Positions 6,743 through 11,656 of a stretch of 11,656 bases of DNA are shown here, piece after piece. Numbering within the stretch: position 1 is the stretch's first letter; every line of letters begins with the position of its first letter. The notes under the pieces are model-generated. The model did no database searches. It had not been told where the DNA came from and worked only from the letters and a program-made list of their open reading frames with translations. The DNA is from an uncultured Bacilli bacterium (GTDB lineage: Bacteria; Bacillota_I; Bacilli_A; RF39; UBA660). Location: NCBI GenBank assembly GCA_944332375.1, contig CALVJU010000106.1:1-11656 (forward strand). Reading direction: 5' to 3'. The translations under genes were made by a program, and so were the position numbers.

Positions 6743-6774
6743 AGTATAACACACCAAGAAAAAATATGCTACAA
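6743..6774 (-). promoter_or_regulatory. Promoter of tRNA-Val (extended -10)
   Basis: On the - strand TATACT (6748-6743) is preceded by TG one base upstream, an extended -10. A TTGTAG box (6774-6769) lies 20 nt further up, a little too far for a good -35. The predicted start is near 6736, about 17 nt before the tRNA. Confidence 0.5.
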
Positions 6775-6807
6775 CATGAGCACATTTTATTTCTTTTTTC
6801 AAAATCA

Positions 6808-6825
6808 TACCAAATCTATTTGGTA
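6808..6825. repeat. Perfect inverted repeat TACCAAAT-CT-ATTTGGTA
   Basis: An 18-nt near-palindrome with a 2-nt centre lies between the dTMP kinase-like gene and tRNA-Val. The following - strand bases TGATTTTG are too poor a U-tract for a confident terminator, so it is either a weak terminator or a dimeric repressor site. Confidence 0.5.
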
Positions 6826-6885
6826 CCAATCAAATCATCAAACTTTACAATTGTACGATAGACAAAAAGATATCAGAAAATGATT

Positions 6886-7566
6886 TTACATTGATTTTCT
6901 TTTCTTTACCAACTGATATACTTCTTCATGTATATCTTCAATCTCCCTCATCTTATTTCCATAATTACATTGAATTTGATCCCAGGAAAGATAATCTGCA
7001 ATAAACATCGCACTTTCATAAACGTTCCTCATAAATTCTAAATTACTTTCATGAATATCATGAGTAATTCCTTCATTTTGTTTCCTCATATTTCTCATTT
7101 CTGAAACCAAATCAAATGGAGCATGTAAAAATAGAACTTGATCTGGTTCTTTGATCCCAAGTTTTCCATATTCAAAATCAATGACGTAATCAACAAACTG
7201 TTTCTTTTCTTCTATATCTTCAATCAAAGCAGATTGATAAATCAAACTAGATGTTGTATATCGATCAAGTAATATCACAGCTCCTTGTTCATATAATTGT
7301 TTTAATTCTGTATACCAAGTAACTCCCCTATCAACTGCATACAAGCTATTGATAAAGTAAGGAGACAATTCATCTAGTTGTCCCAGTCTTCCTTTCAAGT
7401 ATTCTTCTACTGGAGCTCCTTGATAAGTTCCATAAGATGGAAAGTGATGATAAGTAATTACTTGTCCATCTTTTTTAAGATGATCACACAACAATTTATA
7501 CTGAGTTGTTTTCCCTATTCCAGCACATGCTCCTTCAATCACAATTAACTTCCCTTTTTCCATCAT
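6886..7566 (-). CDS. tmk: Thymidylate kinase (dTMP kinase) family protein
   Basis: A P-loop nucleoside monophosphate kinase that should phosphorylate dTMP (or a related dNMP) with ATP, in dTTP synthesis. Seen: LIVIEG strand and Walker A G-A-C-A-G-I-G-K-T-T (residues 12-21), TYHHFPSYGT (about 38-47), a conserved Arg near 80 (LYAVDRG), and the DRYTTSSLIYQ box at 101-111, where DRY/DRx is the nucleotide-binding signature. Then come VDYVIDFEYGKLGIKEPD, FLHAPFDL and EMRNMRKQN (lid region). At 226 residues it is slightly longer than typical Tmk (about 210), matching a clostridial-type subgroup. The usual EGxDGxGK P-loop is replaced by EGACAGIGK. ATG 7566 was chosen for GGGGG 6 nt upstream (ATG 7563 is the alternative); the open frame continues to 7596 without a better site. 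Whether it is the housekeeping Tmk or a second copy cannot be told here. Confidence 0.82.
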   Translation of the reverse strand: MMEKGKLIVIEGACAGIGKTTQYKLLCDHLKKDGQVITYHHFPSYGTYQGAPVEEYLKGRLGQLDELSPYFINSLYAVDRGVTWYTELKQLYEQGAVILLDRYTTSSLIYQSALIEDIEEKKQFVDYVIDFEYGKLGIKEPDQVLFLHAPFDLVSEMRNMRKQNEGITHDIHESNLEFMRNVYESAMFIADYLSWDQIQCNYGNKMREIEDIHEEVYQLVKKRKSM

Positions 7567-7636
7567 GTCATTCCCCCGTCTCTGTTTTTCATTCATTTAT
7601 AAATCTAAGATGATAATACTTCTATTGTTTTATTGA

Positions 7637-8194
7637 TCAAGAATTAGATTGTATCTGATGTAAATAAGCATCCACTTCTTTCACTAGATCATTTACATCT
7701 TTTCGATCACCTTTATTACCATGAGAAATAAAATCATTCCATTCTTCTAACACTTCATCAATATTATCTTTGTTTACTTTATCTTTTATGATCTGATAAG
7801 CTGTCTTTCTATAATTCATAATACTGACAACACCTAAAGCTTTATAATAAGATTTTTCAGGTATATGAGATATTTGATAAAAATGAAGCGCTAACTCATC
7901 ATCTACTTTTCTCGGATTTTTTATAATGATTTTATTTGCTCTATATACTGTTGTTGCCCCATCTAATTTTACAACTTCTGCATCTTCTGGTATCTCAACA
8001 TCATAAATGGTATCACCACGATGTAACCATCTTAGTATACAATCTTCTGTTGTATAGTTAAAACCACCAAAATCTTTACCATGTTGAGCAGTCGGATTCC
8101 AATGATTACTGACATTTACTTCATTTATTTTATATTGAAGACTGCTATTTGCCCCAGAAGTAGTACCATACATCACTTTTACATACTGATTCAT
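7637..8194 (-). CDS. Conserved hypothetical protein with WLHRGDTIYDVEIPEDAEV signature
   Basis: A 185-residue cytoplasmic protein. The N-terminal 95 residues look like a compact alpha/beta domain: YVKVMYGTTS, INEVNVSNHWNP, GGFNYTTEDCILRWL (about 43-57), RGDTIYDVEIPEDAEVV (about 59-75), VYRANKIIIKNPRKV (about 83-97). I know this pattern from uncharacterised Firmicutes proteins and remember no experimental function. The C-terminal half is helical (IIKDKVNKDNIDEVLEEW). ATG 8194 has AGGTGA 6 nt upstream. The gene lies 25 nt after the TGA-broken gene and about 70 nt before the dTMP kinase-like gene, probably one transcript. A distant relation to ADP-ribosyltransferase-like folds is possible but unsupported by any catalytic motif I can point to. 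Stop is TGA. Confidence 0.75.
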   Translation of the reverse strand: MNQYVKVMYGTTSGANSSLQYKINEVNVSNHWNPTAQHGKDFGGFNYTTEDCILRWLHRGDTIYDVEIPEDAEVVKLDGATTVYRANKIIIKNPRKVDDELALHFYQISHIPEKSYYKALGVVSIMNYRKTAYQIIKDKVNKDNIDEVLEEWNDFISHGNKGDRKDVNDLVKEVDAYLHQIQSNS

Positions 8195-8219
8195 TTACTA
8201 TCACCTATTTTCTATAAAT

Positions 8220-8831
8220 TTACTTCTTTTTATGTGGATATGTCGCATAATATAAACTTTTTTGTCTCATGATTTCATTTTCTTTCACTTGTGTATCCAA
8301 TGGTTTATCTAAATCGACAAGATTTCTACTAAAATCAATCTGTGATAACCTATGTAAGATATAGGCATCAACCATCGATAACTGTTCATATGTTTCCGGT
8401 GTTTGCCCTTCTCTTACAATAGCACTTAACTGTTCTTTTGAAGCTTGACACAATCTAGTAATTTCTTGTCTTGCATACTGTAATTCTTCAGAAGTTAATT
8501 TACTTTTCATAAGTTCTCCAATTGATTCTTTACACATAAAATCATAGACATTCATATAGTCTTCTTCAGAACACATACTGGTACCATATAATTGAAATAA
8601 TCTAGCAATATATTGATTTCAATGATATCTACAAATTTCTTTTTGTTCTTCGAAAGAACATTCTGTTGCTTTTTTGGAACTTAAATATTCCATTCGCTGT
8701 TTTTTAAATTCAGGCTCGTAGGATAACCATTTTTCCCATTCAGAAAAAAGGTATTTATCATTACTTGGAATCATTTTCACTCTGCCACCAGATTTAGACA
8801 TAGCTCGTGCAATCATCTTATTCACTCCCAT
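8220..8831 (-). pseudogene. Helical protein interrupted by in-frame TGA (paralogue of 4629-5132)
   Basis: One continuous frame from ATG 8831 (GGGAGG 10 nt upstream) to TAA at 8220 is broken only by TGA at 8619-8621, after codon 70. Both halves align with the intact paralogue: EWEKWLSYEPEFKKQR and the EE-rich helix before the stop; then NQYIARLFQLYG, MKSKLTSEELQYARQEI and SMVDAYILHRLSQ after it. The stop falls in the conserved helix, where the paralogue has Val (EQYRVEQRVL). No ribosome binding site precedes the internal ATG at 8576, so the second half is unlikely to be made separately. UGA as tryptophan is improbable because two other genes here end in TGA and TGG is used normally. Expected product is a 70-residue fragment, unless the base is a sequencing error. 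Confidence 0.75.
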
Positions 8832-8918
8832 GATTATAAGACCTCCCTTATGGTTTATTTTAACATATTTTTTAGCGCATTGATACACTAACATTTGGAA
8901 TTATTAATTTCAAAATAT

Positions 8919-8949
8919 TTGAAAAAAAAAAAATAATTTATGTTATCAT
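8919..8949 (+). promoter_or_regulatory. Promoter of the + strand gene at 8976
   Basis: TTGAAA (8919-8924) and an extended -10 TGTTATCAT (8941-8949) lie 19 nt apart with an A-rich spacer. Transcription would begin near 8956, just upstream of the AGGGAGG ribosome binding site (8961-8967) of the gene starting at 8976. Confidence 0.5.
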
Positions 8950-8975
8950 TTCTAATGTAAAGGGAGGTTTTTGAA

Positions 8976-10085
8976 ATGACATTAGAACAAACAAAACAAG
9001 AATTAGTAAGGAGATATAAATATTTATATGAGAATGCTTATTTTATATTAGCACCATATATGTATGGACAAAGTGAAGAAGAGTTTAAGAAACTAGTAGA
9101 TGAATATTCACTAGTAGATGAATATTCAAATGAACATAATGATATTGTTAGGTTACTGAAACAGCCACTAATTTACTTAAATACATATCAGTTAAATAAT
9201 ATAGCTCCATTATTTGAAGAATTTTTATTATCCGACAAACCAATGGAAAAAAGTTCACTCTATCAAATGATAGAAAGTAAAAGAGATCATAAAGATTATT
9301 TAGATGAAGTGAGAAAAGGATTAAAATTATTAGAAAAAGCGAATGCTGATAAACATGAAATGTTTCAATTGAAATTAAATATATGGGAAATATTTAAAAA
9401 TGTTTCAAGATATATCCAGGATCAATCTGGTGATTTAAAGAATAAAAAAAAGAAGTTATCTGTTCTTGACGAATATTGTAGAATTTATAAATATAAAAAT
9501 AATGGCAAAGCTTACACTAGTGGCATAGAATTCAATTTACATGATGCCAGTTCTATTGTGGTAAATGACGATGAGAGAAAACCATCTAGAGATAAGAAAG
9601 ATAAAGGAACGAAAAACAATTCATTTATCTCAACAATATGTTCTGCACCACGTTATGATAACGGATCAATTTTTACTGAAGATGAAAAGCAACAAATTTA
9701 TTTACAATATCATGACGAATTACCATGGAATTTAGAAATAACTTGTAAAGACGAAGAAGAATGTCTTGACCCGATGAGTGAAACAAGATTAAGTAGGCCT
9801 GAAAATACAGAACCATGTGGCCAAAATTTCTTTATAAAAGAAGAAGAGATTTTTGTTCATCCAGATGATCATGTACATAGATATTATCAATTATGTCCAC
9901 ACTGTGGGTATATAGTACCTGTTCCTAAAAGTTTCTTATCAGAAGGAATAATACAAAGAATAGAAGATAGATGTAAGCAAGATGATAAACTGTTTAGAAA
10001 AATGTTTCTTTATTCAGAATTATTTAGTTTGGATAAGAAGTCAACAAAAGGTCAAAAGAAATTATTAAAAGGAAAAAAACAATGA
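8976..10085 (+). CDS. Hypothetical protein with Cys/His-rich C-terminal half
   Basis: I do not recognise this 369-residue protein. Residues 1-150 are helical (TKQELVRRYKYLYENAYFIL at about 5-24, then several amphipathic helices). A basic, low-complexity linker covers about 195-215 (KPSRDKKDKGTKNN). The C-terminal part has a possible zinc site: C257, C263, C281, several His at 296-301 (HPDDHVHRYY) and C307-P-H-C310-GY, ending in a Lys-rich tail. Residues 40-51 contain LVDEYS twice, the result of an 18-bp tandem duplication. ATG 8976 has a near-perfect AGGGAGG 8 nt upstream and its own promoter. The gene is alone on its strand, divergent from the broken helical gene, and stops at TGA before a bidirectional terminator. 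No signal peptide; probably a cytoplasmic, possibly nucleic acid-binding, protein. Confidence 0.72.
   Translation: MTLEQTKQELVRRYKYLYENAYFILAPYMYGQSEEEFKKLVDEYSLVDEYSNEHNDIVRLLKQPLIYLNTYQLNNIAPLFEEFLLSDKPMEKSSLYQMIESKRDHKDYLDEVRKGLKLLEKANADKHEMFQLKLNIWEIFKNVSRYIQDQSGDLKNKKKKLSVLDEYCRIYKYKNNGKAYTSGIEFNLHDASSIVVNDDERKPSRDKKDKGTKNNSFISTICSAPRYDNGSIFTEDEKQQIYLQYHDELPWNLEITCKDEEECLDPMSETRLSRPENTEPCGQNFFIKEEEIFVHPDDHVHRYYQLCPHCGYIVPVPKSFLSEGIIQRIEDRCKQDDKLFRKMFLYSELFSLDKKSTKGQKKLLKGKKQ
9093..9128 (+). repeat. 18-bp in-frame tandem duplication
   Basis: CTAGTAGATGAATATTCA occurs twice in direct succession (9093-9110, 9111-9128), exact to the base, and adds six residues (LVDEYS) without shifting the frame. 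Identity at every base indicates a recent slippage or duplication event. Confidence 0.9.
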
Positions 10086-10121
10086 CAAAAAACGATCAAA
10101 GTACCATATAATTGTTATACG

Positions 10122-10150
10122 AAAAGAAGCAAATCAACCATGCTTCTTTT
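10122..10150. terminator. Bidirectional terminator between convergent genes
   Basis: Perfect 10-bp stem (10122-10131 with 10141-10150, AAAAGAAGCA arms) over a 9-nt loop. The A-rich left arm and T-rich right arm give a U-tract in both directions. It sits between the + gene ending at 10085 and the - strand toxin gene ending at 10178. Confidence 0.75.
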
Positions 10151-10177
10151 ATTGTGCTTTTTTGAAAGATTAAAACT

Positions 10178-10597
10178 TTAGTAATGATTCGTTTCTAAAA
10201 ATTCATTTTGAGTAAATGAAATTAACTCAATCTTGTTATTTTTAATATATTTGTTATATCTATTCATTATATTAATATATTCTACATCATCTATCTTTTG
10301 ACCATTTTTATACAAAAATTTTTCTAACCCGTTAAAATTTTCTATTACATAATTATCATTTATTTTTGCAAATGATAATCTAGGCAATGGAGGATTGAAT
10401 TTTCTAATTAACACATTAAACGGATATGTAAAACAATTAGGTTTGCCATCTACTTTTGAAATATTAACCAATGATACTGTATTGTCTTGTTCGTTTTTAT
10501 CTATAACAAGCATTAATCTTTTTTTATATTCTACATTCTTTAAGCCACTTGCAAAATAAGGTGGTATAAAATATAAAAACATTCCAACTTCGATCAT
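10178..10597 (-). CDS. Putative toxin of a Panacea toxin-antitoxin pair (MazF-like candidate)
   Basis: A 139-residue basic protein, the partner of the upstream Panacea-domain antitoxin. It starts at ATG 10597, whose A is the last base of the antitoxin stop (TAATG, 1-nt overlap). Features that suggest the MazF/PemK SH3-like barrel: an opening V-G-M-F-L-Y-F strand, KKRLMLVIDKNEQD (compare KRPALVI in MazF), TVSLVNISKV, and LPRLSFAKINDNYVIENFNG in the place of the S-x-V-K-x-D-x-I-x-T strand. C-terminal helices follow (about 100-139). MazF-type toxins are mRNA endoribonucleases. The fold is inferred from pattern only, with no catalytic Arg/Thr pair that I can assign. The gene order, the 1-nt overlap and the small size are the main support for a toxin; its target is unknown. 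Ends 28 nt from a terminator. Confidence 0.6.
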   Translation of the reverse strand: MIEVGMFLYFIPPYFASGLKNVEYKKRLMLVIDKNEQDNTVSLVNISKVDGKPNCFTYPFNVLIRKFNPPLPRLSFAKINDNYVIENFNGLEKFLYKNGQKIDDVEYINIMNRYNKYIKNNKIELISFTQNEFLETNHY

Positions 10598-11124
10598 TAA
10601 TAATCTAATTCTTCCATAGATTTAAATTCATCTGAATTCATAATTTCATAAGCATCTAAAACATCCCTAATATTATCAAGTTCCTTTTGTAATTCCTCAT
10701 TGGGAACCTTTGATTTCTTTTTATCTTTATAGTCAAATTCATTATTGGATAAATTTAAATATTTTTTCCAATATTCAAATTGGTGTGTCATATTCGATAA
10801 TGTGTCTGCATCTTCAGATCCATATATGTTTTTCGTCAATTCTAAAATCTCAACATCTTCGTTTGATAGCTCTCTTCTATTATAATTTAAAAGGTTTTCT
10901 AGATTGTTCTTATATTCAAGTCTTATATTTTCCATTACCATTCCATTTTGAAAAGCACAAAACTCATCTTCAAATAATAACTTGTTATTTTTCGCTAAAC
11001 TTATAAGTTGCGCAAAAAATAATAATTTTTGTAATTTCATATTCCCTTTAAATGTATTTCTTGGTGTATCTAAATTATTTTCTAAAAACCATTTTGCATA
11101 ATCAAAAACAGTAGCTTTTTCCAT
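10597..11124 (-). CDS. Panacea-domain (DUF4065, SocA-like) antitoxin
   Basis: A 175-residue protein with the Panacea signature: TVFDYAKWFLENN (about 5-17), then NMKLQKLLFFAQLISLA at about 28-44, FEDEFCAFQNGMVMENIRLE (about 51-70, compare F-x-A-W-x-x-G-P-V in relatives), and a mixed helical tail (about 100-175). Panacea proteins are known as antitoxins that pair with many unrelated toxins and neutralise them by direct binding. It is the first gene of the pair, the order expected for an antitoxin that must be made in excess. ATG 11124 has AGGAGG 7 nt upstream; the open frame reaches 11154 without a better start. A promoter and three copies of ATCATAT lie upstream and may be a site for autoregulation. 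The domain is usual in length. Confidence 0.86.
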   Translation of the reverse strand: MEKATVFDYAKWFLENNLDTPRNTFKGNMKLQKLLFFAQLISLAKNNKLLFEDEFCAFQNGMVMENIRLEYKNNLENLLNYNRRELSNEDVEILELTKNIYGSEDADTLSNMTHQFEYWKKYLNLSNNEFDYKDKKKSKVPNEELQKELDNIRDVLDAYEIMNSDEFKSMEELDY

Positions 11125-11140
11125 GATCACACCTCCTATT

Positions 11141-11161
11141 ATCATATTTATCATATCATAT
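11141..11161. repeat. Triplicate ATCATAT motif in the antitoxin leader
   Basis: Three copies of ATCATAT start at 11141, 11150 and 11155 in the 5' untranslated region of the antitoxin gene, just upstream of its AGGAGG. Short iterated sites near a toxin-antitoxin promoter can be repressor operators, but these are AT-rich and could be chance. Confidence 0.35.
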
Positions 11162-11195
11162 TCAAAGATAAAATACTAATGAATTTGTACTAAAT

Positions 11196-11226
11196 ATTAT
11201 AGCATACATTTTTTATTTTGAAACAA
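11196..11226 (-). promoter_or_regulatory. Promoter of the Panacea toxin-antitoxin operon
   Basis: On the - strand a consensus TATAAT (11201-11196) is preceded by TGC, making an extended -10. A TTGTTT box (11226-11221) lies 19 nt upstream, long for a -35. The expected start near 11189 gives a leader of about 65 nt. Confidence 0.5.
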
Positions 11227-11264
11227 TTTTTCTATCGTTTAAAACTTCTATTCAATTTTTATAA

Positions 11265-11289
11265 AAAGGCAAATTGATTCAATCAATTT
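11265..11289. repeat. Inverted repeat, copy 1 of the AAGGCAA-TTGAT type
   Basis: AAAAGGCA is followed by AAATTGAT-TCA-ATCAATTT, a perfect 8-bp inverted repeat. A relative with the same AAGGCAA lead and TTGAT/ATCAA arms lies at 11462-11486. Confidence 0.6.
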
Positions 11290-11388
11290 CACTCATATAA
11301 TGATTATGGCATAATACAAATGTATTTTCAAAATTAAAATAAATCAACTAGTTTTTATAAACATTCTACCATAGTTTTAGTCACAATA

Positions 11389-11415
11389 AAACCCGAAACC
11401 TAAAAGTTCGAGTTT
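11389..11415 (-). terminator. Probable terminator for the gene entering at 11656
   Basis: On the - strand AAACTCGAA (11415-11407) pairs with TTCGGGTTT (11397-11389), one G-T wobble, followed by TTATTG. It is about 130 nt downstream of the partial gene's stop and in the right orientation for it. Confidence 0.5.
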
Positions 11416-11438
11416 GGTATCAATCTGGTGACGTTGAG

Positions 11439-11456
11439 AAAGTTATCTATAACTTT
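11439..11456. repeat. Palindrome AAAGTTAT-CT-ATAACTTT
   Basis: Perfect 8-bp arms around a 2-nt CT centre, the same centre as the palindrome at 6808-6825. Could be a site for a dimeric DNA-binding protein; the weak following T-tract (TT) speaks against a terminator. Confidence 0.5.
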
Positions 11457-11461
11457 TTACC

Positions 11462-11486
11462 AAAGGCAATTGATGTATGAATCAAT
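11462..11486. repeat. Inverted repeat, copy 2 of the AAGGCAA-TTGAT type
   Basis: AAAGGCAA leads into ATTGAT-GTATGA-ATCAAT, 6-bp arms with a 6-nt centre. The lead and arms resemble those at 11265-11289, about 197 bp away. Confidence 0.5.
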
Positions 11487-11548
11487 CGCTACATACATTA
11501 TAATCCATTTTTGGGTATTAATTATTTAGAATTAATTATTTAATACAT

Positions 11549-11656
11549 TTACATTTTTTTCACAGAAGTTTCATTATAGTCATTATTTTTTTGCTCCTGC
11601 ATAAGTTCTTCAACTCTATGTACTACTGATTTTGATATTGCCTTGCGATTTATGGT
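11549..11656 (-). CDS. 3' end of an unidentified gene, partial
   Basis: The last 35 codons of a - strand gene whose start lies outside the window. The residues (TINRKAISKSVVHRVEELMQ, then EQKNNDYNETSVKKM and TAA at 11551-11549) form a basic helix and a polar tail. That is compatible with a DNA-binding or mobilisation protein, but too short to assign. A terminator hairpin lies about 130 nt downstream. Confidence 0.55.
   Translation of the reverse strand, partial: TINRKAISKSVVHRVEELMQEQKNNDYNETSVKKM

Larger units (their letters stand above)
11155..11548. other. Non-coding stretch rich in inverted repeats
   Basis: Nearly 400 bases without a convincing gene. It contains the toxin-antitoxin promoter, two related inverted repeats (11265-11289, 11462-11486), an 18-nt palindrome (11439-11456) and a terminator hairpin (11389-11415). 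A short - strand frame from ATG near 11496 (about MYVAIDSYINCLW, then TAA) continues in frame as KVIDNFLNVTRLIPNSNF, and may be debris of a lost gene. Confidence 0.5.

Noticed and set aside
6808..6825. Confident terminator for the dTMP kinase gene
   Set aside because: No real U-tract follows the palindrome, so it is listed only as a repeat.
8220..8831. UGA read as tryptophan
   Set aside because: Genes ending at 7637 and 10085 use TGA as stop; reading on at 10085 would cross a terminator hairpin, and TGG is common.
10101..10114. GTACCATATAATTG at about 8581 and again at 10101, bracketing the + gene 8976-10085
   Set aside because: A 14-nt identity is about what chance gives in 11 kb of AT-rich DNA, and the first copy codes for protein.
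1..11656. CRISPR array or rRNA
   Set aside because: No set of evenly spaced direct repeats and no rRNA core sequence is visible.

Overview
The window looks like chromosomal or island DNA of a low-GC Firmicute. The order is not certain; a gut Bacilli/Erysipelotrichia-type host is an inference. The evidence is strong AGGAGG-type ribosome binding sites, AT-rich codon use, hairpin-plus-U-tract terminators, a tRNA-Val with encoded CCA, and a dTMP kinase and a YgjV-like protein of Firmicutes type. UGA appears to be a stop: two intact genes end in TGA, and reading on from one of them would run through a terminator hairpin.

Bases 1-2438 (+ strand) form an AT-rich, decaying stretch. It holds a 5'-damaged unknown ORF, a KilA-N phage-type gene that has lost its middle and carries a stop codon, and a small gene fragment with a broken start. 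An intact overlapping pair follows: an SPL-family radical SAM protein and a DUF5680 protein. The stretch ends in the first 12 codons of the ribosome-assembly GTPase gene rbgA, which stops abruptly in unrelated sequence at about 2439.

Bases 2467-8831 are all on the - strand. Read in the direction of transcription, the first cluster is a helical protein broken by an in-frame TGA (8831-8220), a conserved unknown protein (8194-7637) and a dTMP kinase-like protein (7566-6886). Next come tRNA-Val(GAC), a YgjV-like membrane protein and a single-pass membrane protein. The last unit has its own good promoter (5156-5184) and terminator (2467-2506). It encodes an intact paralogue of the TGA-broken helical protein, an HELAH putative zinc peptidase and a large protein of unknown function.

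Bases 8895-11656 are AT-rich again. A monocistronic + strand gene encodes an unrecognised 369-residue protein with a Cys/His-rich C-terminal half and an 18-bp internal duplication. It converges on a toxin-antitoxin module: a Panacea (DUF4065/SocA-like) antitoxin followed, with a 1-nt overlap, by a small basic protein with MazF-like features. Beyond that is about 400 bases of non-coding DNA with several inverted repeats, including two related ones 197 bp apart. The 3' end of a - strand gene runs off the window.

The points most worth following up are the rbgA stub junction, the Panacea pair with an uncertain toxin, the paralogous helical family beside the HELAH protein, and the repeats next to the toxin-antitoxin module.
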